8,378 nucleotides of DNA from Alphaproteobacteria bacterium (GCA_007116755.1 SKHU01000230.1:1-8378); one strand, 5' to 3'; positions 1 through 6,250 are shown, counted from the stretch's first letter. The notes: generated by a model from the sequence alone, not told the origin. Translations and numbers: made by a program.

Positions 1-983
1 CGATCCTGATTACGGCGTTTCTGCTGGTTCTGGCGGTTCCGGTTCTTGGCGGTGCGATCACAATGCTGCTCACCGACCGGAATTTCGGCACGGCCTTCTT
101 CAACCCCGAAGGCGGCGGCGATCCGCTGCTGTTCCAGCATCTGTTCTGGTTCTTCGGGCATCCGGAGGTGTATATCATGATTCTGCCCGCTTTCGGCATT
201 ATCAGCCATATCGTTTCGACCTTCTCGCGCAAGCCTGTTTTCGGCTATCTCGGCATGGCTTATGCGATGGTGGCGATCGGTTTTGTCGGCTTTGTTGTCT
301 GGGCGCACCATATGTATACGACGGGGATGTCCACAGGCGTTCTGGCCTATTTCACCATTGCGACGCTGATTATCGCCGTGCCGACGGGGATCAAGATATT
401 CTCGTGGATTGCGACAATGTGGGGCGGGTCGATCACCTTTGAAACGCCGATGCTGTTTGCCATCGGCTTCATCTTCCTGTTCACGGTCGGCGGCGTGACG
501 GGCGTGGTGCTGGCCAATGCCGGTATGGATGTGGCGTTGCACGACACTTATTATGTTGTGGCGCATTTCCATTACGTGCTGTCGCTGGGTGCGGTATTTG
601 CGATTTTTGCCGGCTGGTATTACTGGATCGGCAAGATGAGCGGCCGCCAATATCCCGAATTCTGGGGCAAGGTGCATTTCTGGACAACCTTTATCGGCGT
701 TAATCTTTTGTTCTTCCCGCAGCACTTCCTCGGGCTGGCAGGGATGCCGCGCCGGATTCCGGATTATCCGGATGTTTATGCGGGGTGGAACTATATCTCC
801 TCCATGGGGGCGTATATGTCCGGTGCGTCGACTCTGCTGTTCATCGCCATTGCGATCTACACGCTGAAAGCCGGACGCAAGGTAAAAGACAATTACTGGG
901 GTGAAGGCGCGACAACGCTGGAATGGCATCTTTCCTCGCCGCCGCCTTTCCACCAGTTTGAAAAGCAGCCGGTGATTAAATAA
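1..983 (+). CDS. ctaD: Cytochrome c oxidase subunit I (aa3-type), 5'-truncated by window edge
   Basis: This is the catalytic heme-copper subunit of the aa3-type terminal oxidase in the inner membrane. It reduces O2 to water with electrons from cytochrome c and pumps protons. The frame is open from position 3, upstream of the first ATG at 63, and those 20 codons encode a typical subunit I helix ending in LGGAIT. The gene therefore starts before the window. Counting from the ATG at 63, visible ligands are GHPEVY (CuB His33 and its cross-linked Tyr37), AHHMYTTG (CuB His82/83), Lys111 of the K proton channel in PTGIK, HD at 160-161 (Mg site), and AHFHYVLS (heme a3 His168, heme a His170). PRRIPDYPD at 229-237 is the heme-propionate arginine region. 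The stop is TAA at 981-983. About the C-terminal 60 percent of a usual subunit I is present, with no damage. The D-channel region lies outside. ctaB follows 25 bp downstream. Confidence 0.98.
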   Translation, partial: ILITAFLLVLAVPVLGGAITMLLTDRNFGTAFFNPEGGGDPLLFQHLFWFFGHPEVYIMILPAFGIISHIVSTFSRKPVFGYLGMAYAMVAIGFVGFVVWAHHMYTTGMSTGVLAYFTIATLIIAVPTGIKIFSWIATMWGGSITFETPMLFAIGFIFLFTVGGVTGVVLANAGMDVALHDTYYVVAHFHYVLSLGAVFAIFAGWYYWIGKMSGRQYPEFWGKVHFWTTFIGVNLLFFPQHFLGLAGMPRRIPDYPDVYAGWNYISSMGAYMSGASTLLFIAIAIYTLKAGRKVKDNYWGEGATTLEWHLSSPPPFHQFEKQPVIK

Positions 984-996
984 CAAGGCAAGTTTT

Positions 997-1002
997 AAGG
1001 AA
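997..1002 (+). promoter_or_regulatory. Shine-Dalgarno site of ctaB
   Basis: AAGGAA sits 6 bases before the ATG at 1009, in the 25-bp gap after the subunit I stop. It supports that start and suggests independent ribosome entry within the operon. Confidence 0.6.
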
Positions 1003-1008
1003 CGGAAT

Positions 1009-1938
1009 ATGTCCGCACAACCCAAACACAGCGCCGGATACGCGCCGCCCGCCCTGACGGCGGACAGCACGATCGGGGATTATATCGGGCTTTTGAAGCC
1101 GCGCGTGATGTCGCTGGTCGTGTTTACCGGATTCTGCGGTATGGCGCTGGCACCGGGTGCGGCGGCGATGCATCCGTTTCTGGCCGCAGTGGCGATTTTC
1201 TGCATCGCGCTGGCCTCGGGCGCGGCGGGCGCAGTCAATATGTGGTATGACCGCGACATTGACGCGCAAATGAAGCGCACACGAGGCCGCGCTTTGCCGC
1301 GCGGGCGCATTCCGCCCGATGATGCGCTGGCTTTCGGCGTGGTGCTGACGCTGCTGTCCGTGCTGCTGATGGGGGTGGCGATCAACTGGGTCGCGGCCGG
1401 TCTGCTGGCGGCGGCTTCGCTGTTTTATATTTTTATCTACACAATCTGGCTGAAACGCCGCACGCCGCAGAATATCGTGATCGGCGGCGCGGCGGGTGCC
1501 TTCCCGCCGATGATCGGCTGGGCGGCGGTCACAGGCAGCTTATCGTTTGAATCCTTGCTGCTCTTTGCCCTGATCTTTTTCTGGACACCGCCGCATTTCT
1601 GGGCGCTGGCGCTGTACCGCAATGCGGATTACAAACGCGCCGGTGTGCCGATGCTGCCCGTTGTCGCGGGGGACAGCGCAACCCGCAAACAGATCATGGT
1701 TTATACGGGTCTTCTTGCGGTTTTGTCTGTGCTGCCCTATGCGATCGGCATGGCCGGTCTGTTTTATCTGGCCTCAGCAGCTGTTTTGAATGCGCTGTTC
1801 CTGCGCTGTGCATGGCACGTTCTGCGCGCAAAGGACGGAGATTTCGCACCGGCGCGCCGCATGTTTGCCTTTTCGATTTTTTATCTTTTCGCATTGTTTG
1901 CCGCATTGACGGCGGGTGCGCTGTGGGGGGCAGTCTGA
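1009..1938 (+). CDS. ctaB: Protoheme IX farnesyltransferase (heme O synthase)
   Basis: This UbiA-superfamily integral membrane enzyme transfers a farnesyl group from farnesyl diphosphate to the vinyl group of heme b, giving heme O. Heme O is the precursor of the heme A used by the neighbouring oxidase. The 309-residue length is normal for the CtaB/CyoE/COX10 family. The first prenyl-diphosphate/Mg site is NMWYDRDID (residues 77-85), followed by the family-typical MKRTRGRALPRGRI (88-101). The second conserved region is FFWTPPHFWALAL (190-202) and DYKRAGVPMLPVV (207-219). Hydrophobic helices run through the rest of the protein, about eight or nine in all. The start has a good AAGGAA ribosome site. 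A ctaF-like 40-residue ORF begins one base after its TGA. No heme A synthase (ctaA) is seen in the window. Confidence 0.98.
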   Translation: MSAQPKHSAGYAPPALTADSTIGDYIGLLKPRVMSLVVFTGFCGMALAPGAAAMHPFLAAVAIFCIALASGAAGAVNMWYDRDIDAQMKRTRGRALPRGRIPPDDALAFGVVLTLLSVLLMGVAINWVAAGLLAAASLFYIFIYTIWLKRRTPQNIVIGGAAGAFPPMIGWAAVTGSLSFESLLLFALIFFWTPPHFWALALYRNADYKRAGVPMLPVVAGDSATRKQIMVYTGLLAVLSVLPYAIGMAGLFYLASAAVLNALFLRCAWHVLRAKDGDFAPARRMFAFSIFYLFALFAALTAGALWGAV

Positions 1939-1939
1939 T

Positions 1940-2062
1940 ATGTCGCCAACAGAATTGCATAAGCGGAAAAAGAAAAAGAATTATCTGATTCTGTTTTGTA
2001 TTTTTGCGTTTATGCTGACATTGTTTGTTGTGACAATCGTCCGGCTGGCAAAACTGGGGTAG
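1940..2062 (+). CDS. CtaF-like small single-TM protein of the cox operon (40 aa)
   Basis: This very short ORF is easily missed by length cut-offs. It has a polar, lysine-rich start (MSPTELHKRKKKKN), then one membrane helix at about residues 15-34, and ends VTIVRLAKLG. Alphaproteobacterial cox operons commonly carry a 40-60 residue protein exactly between ctaB and ctaG. It has a basic N-terminus, one helix and a closing VTIVKLG-like motif, and is annotated CtaF/CoxF or hypothetical. Position, layout and motif all match. The ATG begins one base after the ctaB TGA, with a G-run at 1925-1930 as a possible ribosome site, and ctaG starts 7 bases after its stop, so translation is probably coupled. 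The basic N-terminus should stay in the cytoplasm. Its exact role is not established; an assembly or accessory role is inferred from context. Confidence 0.8.
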   Translation: MSPTELHKRKKKKNYLILFCIFAFMLTLFVVTIVRLAKLG

Positions 2063-2069
2063 TTAAAAA

Positions 2070-2723
2070 ATGACGGAAAAAAAACCGCAAGGACAATCAC
2101 CGGAAGAGATGGCGCGCAAAAACATGAAAATGTTTTTGTCGGTTCTCGGCGTTGTGTCCCTGATGATCGGTCTGACTTTTGCCTCCGCACCGCTTTACGA
2201 TCTGTTCTGCCGCGTGACAGGATATGGCGGGACAACGCAGCGCGTTGCCGAACGTCCGCAAACAGCGGTGCTGGAGCGGGAAATCACGGTGCGTTTCGAC
2301 GCCAATATCTCCCGCCGTCTGAATTGGAAATTTAGCCCGACAGAACATTCGGTGCGTGTCAATATCGGCGCGGACGGGCTTACGCATTATACGGCGGAAA
2401 ACCCGACGGAAGAGCGTCTGGCGGGGGTGGCGATGTATAATGTTTCGCCGGCCAAAGCCGGAAAATATTTCAACAAGGTCGAATGTTTCTGTTTTCTGGG
2501 GCAAATTTTGGAAAGCGGTGAAAAAAACGAGATGATGGTTTCGTTTTATATCGATCCGGCGCTGGCTGACGATCCTTATATGGAGGATGTCGATACGATC
2601 ACCCTGTCCTACACCTATTTTCCGGCCGATCCCGACAATCTCGAGGAGGAGCGGGAGCGTTTCTCCGATAAGGATGGCCGCATGAAAACGCTTGACGAAA
2701 GCAAAGTGAAAAACAGAATATAA
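2070..2723 (+). CDS. ctaG: Cytochrome c oxidase assembly protein CtaG (Cox11 family, CuB copper chaperone)
   Basis: Cox11/CtaG proteins are membrane-anchored periplasmic copper proteins that insert CuB into subunit I. The 217 residues show a short cytoplasmic N-terminus and one membrane helix at about 20-42. Next come the family signature APLYDLFCRVTGYGGTTQ (40-57, with Cys47), a beta-rich domain, and the copper motif VECFCF (137-142, Cys139 and Cys141) followed by IDPALADDP (161-169) and SYTYF. All three conserved cysteines are present. The C-terminus is an acidic then basic, probably disordered tail from about residue 185. The ATG at 2070 has only a weak ribosome site (GGGG at 2056-2059), consistent with coupling to the small upstream ORF. 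Its client, subunit I, is the first gene of this operon. Family assignment is secure. Confidence 0.97.
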   Translation: MTEKKPQGQSPEEMARKNMKMFLSVLGVVSLMIGLTFASAPLYDLFCRVTGYGGTTQRVAERPQTAVLEREITVRFDANISRRLNWKFSPTEHSVRVNIGADGLTHYTAENPTEERLAGVAMYNVSPAKAGKYFNKVECFCFLGQILESGEKNEMMVSFYIDPALADDPYMEDVDTITLSYTYFPADPDNLEEERERFSDKDGRMKTLDESKVKNRI

Positions 2724-2770
2724 AGAAGACAAAAAAGACAAAAAAGATAACAAAAACACGGGAAGAAAAC
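2724..2770 (+). other. A-rich ctaG-coxC linker with short direct repeat and coxC ribosome site
   Basis: These 47 bases are almost entirely purine and very A-rich. The unit GACAAAAAA occurs twice in tandem (about 2729-2746), followed by a related ACAAAAAC. A GGGAAG at 2760-2765, five bases before the coxC ATG, is a convincing ribosome site. An unstructured A-rich leader could enhance translation of subunit III; that role is inferred. No terminator or clear promoter is visible here. Confidence 0.5.
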
Positions 2771-3613
2771 ATGGCCGATAATCTGAAATATGATTTTAAA
2801 AGCGGGAAAGAACACCCTTACCATATCGTGCGTCCCAGCCCGTGGCCGTTTTTCGGTGCGCTGGCCGCCGGTCTGCTGGCCGTCGGCGCGGTCATGTTTA
2901 TGCACGAGGTCACGCTGTTCGGCCTGCCCGTCGGTCTGAAAGGGCTGATTCTCGGTTTTGCCGCAGTGCTGGCCGTGATGGTGTTCTGGTGGAAGGATGT
3001 GATTTACGAAGCCGTGGTGGAAAAGGCGCACACGCCTGTCGCCCGTGTCGGTATGCGTTACGGCATGGCGCTGTTTATCGCTTCGGAGGTGATGTTCTTT
3101 TTCGCGTTTTTCTGGGCGTTTTTCAATGCCAGCCTGTTTCCGACCGAGGCAATCGGCGGGGTCTGGCCGCCGCCGGATATCGAAATTCTCGAAACCTTCA
3201 AACTGCCGCTGCTGATGACGCTGGTGCTGCTGCTTTCGGGCTGCACGGTGACATGGGCGCATCACGCCATTCTGGAAGGGAATAACAAAGATGCCGAACG
3301 CGGGCTGCTTTATACGGTATTGCTGGGCATTTTCTTTACAATTCTGCAGGCCTATGAATATATGCACGCCACTTACGGTTTCACGGAAGGTGTTTATCCC
3401 AGCGTGTTCTATATGGCGACAGGCTTCCACGGTTTTCACGTTATTATCGGCACGATCTTTCTGGCCGTGTGCTATTTCCGCGTAAGGCGCAAGCATTTCA
3501 CGCCTGACAGCCATTTCGGTTTCGAGGCGGCGGCGTGGTACTGGCACTTTGTCGATGTGGTCTGGCTGTTCCTGTTCTGCTCCGTCTATTGGTGGGGCAA
3601 TGCCGGCGGCTGA
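2771..3613 (+). CDS. ctaE: Cytochrome c oxidase subunit III
   Basis: Subunit III is the seven-helix, cofactor-free core subunit that binds lipid and stabilises turnover and proton uptake by subunit I. The 280-residue length is usual for an alphaproteobacterial CoxC. Recognisable blocks are HPYHIVRPSPWP near the start (15-26), a helix-2 region with FWWKDVIYEA (72-81), and MALFIASEVMFFFAFFWAFF (99-118) with the conserved membrane glutamate Glu106. These are followed by GGVWPPP (129-135), TWAHHAILEG (161-170), GFHGFHVIIGT (218-228) and the C-terminal HFGFEAAAWYWHFVDVVWLF (248-267). The start is supported by GGGAAG at 2760-2765. The last 14 bases overlap the start of the DUF983 gene. No frameshift or missing segment is seen. 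Confidence 0.98.
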   Translation: MADNLKYDFKSGKEHPYHIVRPSPWPFFGALAAGLLAVGAVMFMHEVTLFGLPVGLKGLILGFAAVLAVMVFWWKDVIYEAVVEKAHTPVARVGMRYGMALFIASEVMFFFAFFWAFFNASLFPTEAIGGVWPPPDIEILETFKLPLLMTLVLLLSGCTVTWAHHAILEGNNKDAERGLLYTVLLGIFFTILQAYEYMHATYGFTEGVYPSVFYMATGFHGFHVIIGTIFLAVCYFRVRRKHFTPDSHFGFEAAAWYWHFVDVVWLFLFCSVYWWGNAGG

Positions 3614-3998
3614 TCAAAACACGCCCGCACCTGAAGAAAGTGAAGGCGGGTTGCTCCGCGATATTCTGTTTTCCTTCAGAAAACGCTGTCCCGTCTGCCG
3701 CAAGGGACAGCTGTTTTCGTCCTTTCTGGAAATCGCCGAGACATGTGAAACCTGCGGCGCAAAGCTGGGCGATCACGATATCGGCGACGGTGCGGTCGTG
3801 TTTTTTATCTTCCTGCTCGGCTTTTCGCTGATTCCAATGACATGGGTTCTGGATATCAAATTCTCTCTGCCGATCTGGGGGCATGTATTGTTTGTCGGCG
3901 CGGCAGGCGGTGCGATCATCTTTTTTCTGATGCCGGCGGTAAAAGCCTATATCATACTGCTGGAATTCCGCCATCTGCGCCGCCCCGGGGATAAATAA
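3600..3998 (+). CDS. DUF983 family zinc-ribbon membrane protein
   Basis: DUF983 proteins are small proteins with a cytoplasmic four-cysteine ribbon and two membrane helices. They are regularly found just after coxC in alphaproteobacterial oxidase operons, but have no established biochemical role. From the ATG at 3600 the protein has 132 residues: an acidic, probably flexible N-terminus, then RCPVCRKGQLFSSFL (29-43) and CETCGAKL (49-56). Cys30/33 and Cys49/52 could bind a metal. The family motif HDIGDGAVVF (59-68) comes next, then two hydrophobic segments at about 67-84 and 92-120. An upstream in-frame ATG at 3549 would place about 17 unconserved-looking residues inside the coxC end, so 3600 is preferred. 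The 14-base overlap with coxC suggests translational coupling. An assembly or metal/heme-related role is a guess from neighbours. Confidence 0.9.
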   Translation: MPAADQNTPAPEESEGGLLRDILFSFRKRCPVCRKGQLFSSFLEIAETCETCGAKLGDHDIGDGAVVFFIFLLGFSLIPMTWVLDIKFSLPIWGHVLFVGAAGGAIIFFLMPAVKAYIILLEFRHLRRPGDK

Positions 3999-4000
3999 CC

Positions 4001-4837
4001 TTAAGCGCGGCATAAAATTTTCAGCCAGCTGCGGTCATCGTAACCGTAACCTTTGTCTTGCGGAATAGCGGCGCGGGGCTGCGGATAATCGCCGATCAGT
4101 AAGGGATCGTTCTGTAGAATTTCAGCCAAAGACGCTTCGCTTTCCGCAAGCGAGGATTTTACGGCGGGGTAACCGTCACTGGTGATGATGATTTCGGCTC
4201 CGGGCGGAACGGCAATGATATCGATGAAGCGCTTTGGCACCGGCCTGCCGTCCAGAGCGCCGAAACCGTAGGGAATATCCTCCCTGTTGACAAGCGTTGC
4301 GCCGGAGGCAAAAAGCCGGTGCAGCTTTTCGGACGGATCGTTGCGGTGCAGCTCCTCCACGGTTTTTCCGGCCGCAAGATGGCTGTGCAAGATGGCGCAC
4401 CGTGCCTGAATCAGCGCATCCACCGCCGGTATGCGGCCGGGAATTTCCTGCCCGTTGACAAAAACTTGAATATCTCCCACACGGATGATTTTTTGCAGCG
4501 ACGCAATATAGACCGCGAAAACGCAAAACGGGCGGATATCGGAAGGGATGCCGTTTTCCTCCCGCGCGGTTTTCATGGCCGCTGTCAGCCTGTCCAAAAC
4601 ATCTTCCGCATTTTCTATGTCCGTCAGCGTATCAAATGCACGGGCAGCCGTACGGGCGGCAAACCGTCCGGGGGATTCGCCGCAGGCCAGAGCACCGGAA
4701 ATATCCGTTGCGCCGTCTATGACACCAAAGAAATTATCCGTCAAAACCAGCGCATCTTCATTGGCGTGCGCGTCTTTGTATTTGGAGGCTGTAAAGCTTT
4801 CAACGATTTCGACCGGCGCGCCGCCATCACTTAACAT
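4001..4837 (-). CDS. PP2C/PPM-like protein phosphatase domain protein
   Basis: This 278-residue soluble protein has the ordered motifs of metal-dependent PPM/PP2C serine/threonine phosphatases. They are NEDALVL (26-32), FFGVIDGATD (36-45, metal-site Asp41-Gly42), RVGDIQVFVNG (119-129), EIIITSDGYP (215-224, Asp221) and a closing DDRSWLKI (267-274). The aspartates expected to bind the two Mn/Mg ions are present, so activity is plausible. It differs from standard members in having DGATD in place of DGxGG, as in some divergent bacterial stand-alone members. No membrane segment, sensor domain or kinase partner is visible, so the substrate is unknown. It is transcribed toward the cox operon, with only 2 bp between the two stops. 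The ATG at 4835-4837 lies inside a TTAA-N7-TTAA element, and its ribosome site is weak. Family assignment is by motif reading only. Confidence 0.82.
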   Translation of the reverse strand: MLSDGGAPVEIVESFTASKYKDAHANEDALVLTDNFFGVIDGATDISGALACGESPGRFAARTAARAFDTLTDIENAEDVLDRLTAAMKTAREENGIPSDIRPFCVFAVYIASLQKIIRVGDIQVFVNGQEIPGRIPAVDALIQARCAILHSHLAAGKTVEELHRNDPSEKLHRLFASGATLVNREDIPYGFGALDGRPVPKRFIDIIAVPPGAEIIITSDGYPAVKSSLAESEASLAEILQNDPLLIGDYPQPRAAIPQDKGYGYDDRSWLKILCRA

Positions 4838-4845
4838 AAAGTTAA
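4831..4845. promoter_or_regulatory. Candidate CtrA-type site TTAA-N7-TTAA over the phosphatase start codon
   Basis: TTAA at 4831-4834 and TTAA at 4842-4845 are separated by exactly 7 bases, matching the core of the alphaproteobacterial CtrA response-regulator box. The element overlaps codons 1-3 and the first bases of the leader of the minus-strand phosphatase, and lies 76 bp upstream of the divergent gene at 4921. Binding would suit repression of the phosphatase or control of either gene. The match covers only 8 fixed bases in an A/T-rich leader, so chance is a real alternative. Confidence 0.35.
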
Positions 4846-4920
4846 ATCTTTCTGTGTAGAATTATCGTATATTTATCATCTATCCTGCCTATTCTGCAGG
4901 GAAATGGGGAGAGAGACAAT
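4838..4920. promoter_or_regulatory. Divergent intergenic leader with ribosome site for the 4921 gene
   Basis: This 83-bp A/T-rich gap between divergent genes must hold promoters for both. Candidate -10 hexamers are TATATT (4868-4873) and TATCAT (4874-4879) on the plus strand, and GATAAT (complement of 4861-4866) on the minus strand. None has a convincing -35 at 16-18 bp. CCTGC (4884-4888) and GCAGG (4896-4900) form a 5-bp inverted repeat with a 7-base loop in the plus-strand leader. The purine run GGGGAGAGAG (4906-4915) is a good ribosome site for the ATG at 4921. Confidence 0.45.
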
Positions 4921-5427
4921 ATGAAGTTACGCGAAAAACTGTCGGGATTGTTTGGCGGAAAATCTAAAAAAACCGCACCGGCAAAAGCGCCGCCGCATTA
5001 TACGAAGGGCGTTGATTTTCTAAAGAAACTGACCGGACATGCATGGGAAAGAATCGACGATATCGCCGGCGGAACATATTATGTTTACAATTACTCGGGC
5101 ACGGCACTGCAAAAACACGGGCCTCCGGACACAAAAGCCGTCGCCGCCGCCATGAATGAAACCCTGTCAAAAGCCGTGACCGCTGCGGGAGGCAAAGAAG
5201 AAACAGTACGGGATTTTTTCCTTCCCGAACCGGATTCGCGCGGATTATATATCCGTGCCGGAAATCTGGGAAAATTGATGAAATTCACCCCCGACAACGG
5301 AGGTGAAGAACATCTTCTTGCCGTTTCCGGATCGCTGAAACAGCTGATTGCGGATGCGCCGGAAAACTTCAAGCAAACCCGCCGTAAAAATACGGCCGAA
5401 ATTTTATCGCCCTCCCGAAAAAAATAA
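4921..5427 (+). CDS. Hypothetical protein, small, basic ends (168 aa)
   Basis: I do not recognise this protein. It begins with a short amphipathic stretch MKLREKLSGLFGGKSKK, then a Lys/Ala/Pro linker to about residue 25. A probable folded domain runs from about 28 to 150, with GHAWERIDDIAGGTYYVYNY (39-58), an alanine-rich helix (72-90), and RDFFLPEPDSRGLYIRAGNL (97-116). The tail from about 151 is lysine/arginine-rich. There is no signal peptide, membrane helix or cysteine. The start is supported by the purine-rich ribosome site at 4906-4915. Codon use is more A-rich than in the cox genes, which could mean weaker expression or a less conserved gene. It is divergent from the phosphatase, so the two may share regulation. 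A protein-coding gene is likely; its role is unknown. Confidence 0.75.
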   Translation: MKLREKLSGLFGGKSKKTAPAKAPPHYTKGVDFLKKLTGHAWERIDDIAGGTYYVYNYSGTALQKHGPPDTKAVAAAMNETLSKAVTAAGGKEETVRDFFLPEPDSRGLYIRAGNLGKLMKFTPDNGGEEHLLAVSGSLKQLIADAPENFKQTRRKNTAEILSPSRKK

Positions 5428-5459
5428 AAATCGGCATATCCGTTCCGGCGCGGTAATTA

Positions 5460-5488
5460 TTGACATAATAAAGCTATTTGGTTATAGT
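5460..5488 (+). promoter_or_regulatory. Near-consensus sigma-70 promoter for the 5535 gene
   Basis: TTGACA (5460-5465, perfect -35) is followed by a 17-bp spacer and TATAGT (5483-5488, 5 of 6 for -10). Transcription should start near 5494-5496, about 40 bases before the ATG at 5535. This rules against the in-frame TTG at 5478 as the start, because it lies upstream of the predicted transcript. The 107-bp gap (5428-5534) shows no clear terminator for the gene before it. Confidence 0.75.
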
Positions 5489-5534
5489 AAGGCTGCAGAT
5501 AACCATAAACCGCAGAACAAAACAGCCGGAAAAT

Positions 5535-6245
5535 ATGACGGAAACACAGCCGAAAAAACAGATACGCTACGCCTCCCGCGATAGCAGTACGGAGATTCTT
5601 CTGCGTATGGAAATGCGGGATGCGCTGGGATACGGGGAACGCGATGTTTATATGCCGCGCGAGGCCGTGACGCGTTATTATTCCGGCGATGACAAAACCT
5701 CCGTGATGGAAACCGCGCAGGGCGAGAAAATCTATGTTGCCCTGCCTTTGGAAGCGCTGCGCGCGAAACTGTCGGAACGGCGGCCGCTGATTGATCTGCG
5801 CAAGGTCACGGGCGGGCATGTGCTGGATCATATTATAGACAAAAATTTGTCCGGCCTGTTCAATATGGTGGCCATCCGCGATGATCTCGGCGGCGAGGAT
5901 ATGGTGATCCTGATGGACGGTTACCGCAAAAGCGACCTGCGGGAGCAGGACAGGCGGCGGATCGCGTTTTTAAAAAGCGAGATTTTAGAGCAGAAAAGCG
6001 AAAGCGGCACAATCTTTCTGAAAATGGAAAGCTGGAAGCAATACAGCGGCAACTGGGATATGGACAATCTCGGTTGCGGTCCGTATCTGAAAATGCCGCG
6101 GGAGGAGTTTAACCGCAAAATTGATGAATCGCGTGCCGCCAGTCTGAAGCTCGTCAATTTTTGCGAGGATACGGATCTGGAGAACGGCAGCGCTTTTCAA
6201 GATGTCAGATTTTCCGCCGGTGCCGCACGTTTGCGCCGAAAATAA
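5535..6245 (+). CDS. Hypothetical soluble protein (236 aa)
   Basis: I do not recognise a family. From the ATG at 5535 the protein is highly charged and soluble, with no signal peptide or membrane helix. Visible stretches are EILLRMEMRDALGYGERDVY (20-39), GEKIYVALPLEALRAKLSER (63-82), IDLRKVTGGHVLDHIIDKNL (86-105), an acidic DDLGGEDMVILMDGY (116-130), and a long charged helix (about 133-155). The C-terminal part carries NWDMDNLGCGPYLKMPREEF (173-192). The two cysteines (181, 210) are not in a recognisable metal motif. The frame could extend to a TTG at 5478, but the promoter at 5460-5488 and the common ATG favour 5535. The ribosome site is weak (CCGGAAAAT). It has its own strong-looking promoter, so it is probably monocistronic. 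It converges on the acyl-CoA dehydrogenase gene, with a shared hairpin between them. Confidence 0.8.
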   Translation: MTETQPKKQIRYASRDSSTEILLRMEMRDALGYGERDVYMPREAVTRYYSGDDKTSVMETAQGEKIYVALPLEALRAKLSERRPLIDLRKVTGGHVLDHIIDKNLSGLFNMVAIRDDLGGEDMVILMDGYRKSDLREQDRRRIAFLKSEILEQKSESGTIFLKMESWKQYSGNWDMDNLGCGPYLKMPREEFNRKIDESRAASLKLVNFCEDTDLENGSAFQDVRFSAGAARLRRK

Positions 6246-6250
6246 TTCCC

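Noticed and set aside
2615..3547. Long minus-strand open frame (310 codons) over ctaG and coxC
   Set aside because: It is fully antisense to two secure genes, with a His/Arg/Gln-rich composition and no recognisable motif; a shadow frame.
3549..3599. Upstream ATG extension of the DUF983 protein
   Set aside because: It lies within coxC in another frame and gives a Ser/Cys-rich, unfamily-like start; the ATG at 3600 gives the usual length.
3983..3990. CCCCGGGG palindrome near the end of the cox operon as a terminator
   Set aside because: It has no loop, no T-run and lies inside coding sequence, so it cannot form a standard terminator hairpin.
4884..4900. CCTGC/GCAGG inverted repeat as a riboswitch or operator in the 4921 leader
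   Set aside because: A 5-bp stem with a 7-base loop is too small to claim more than a chance hairpin; no riboswitch core is visible in the 83-bp gap.
5478..5534. TTG-initiated N-terminal extension of the 5535 protein
   Set aside because: The codons overlap the -10 of the strong promoter and would lie upstream of the predicted transcript start. The ATG at 5535 fits better.
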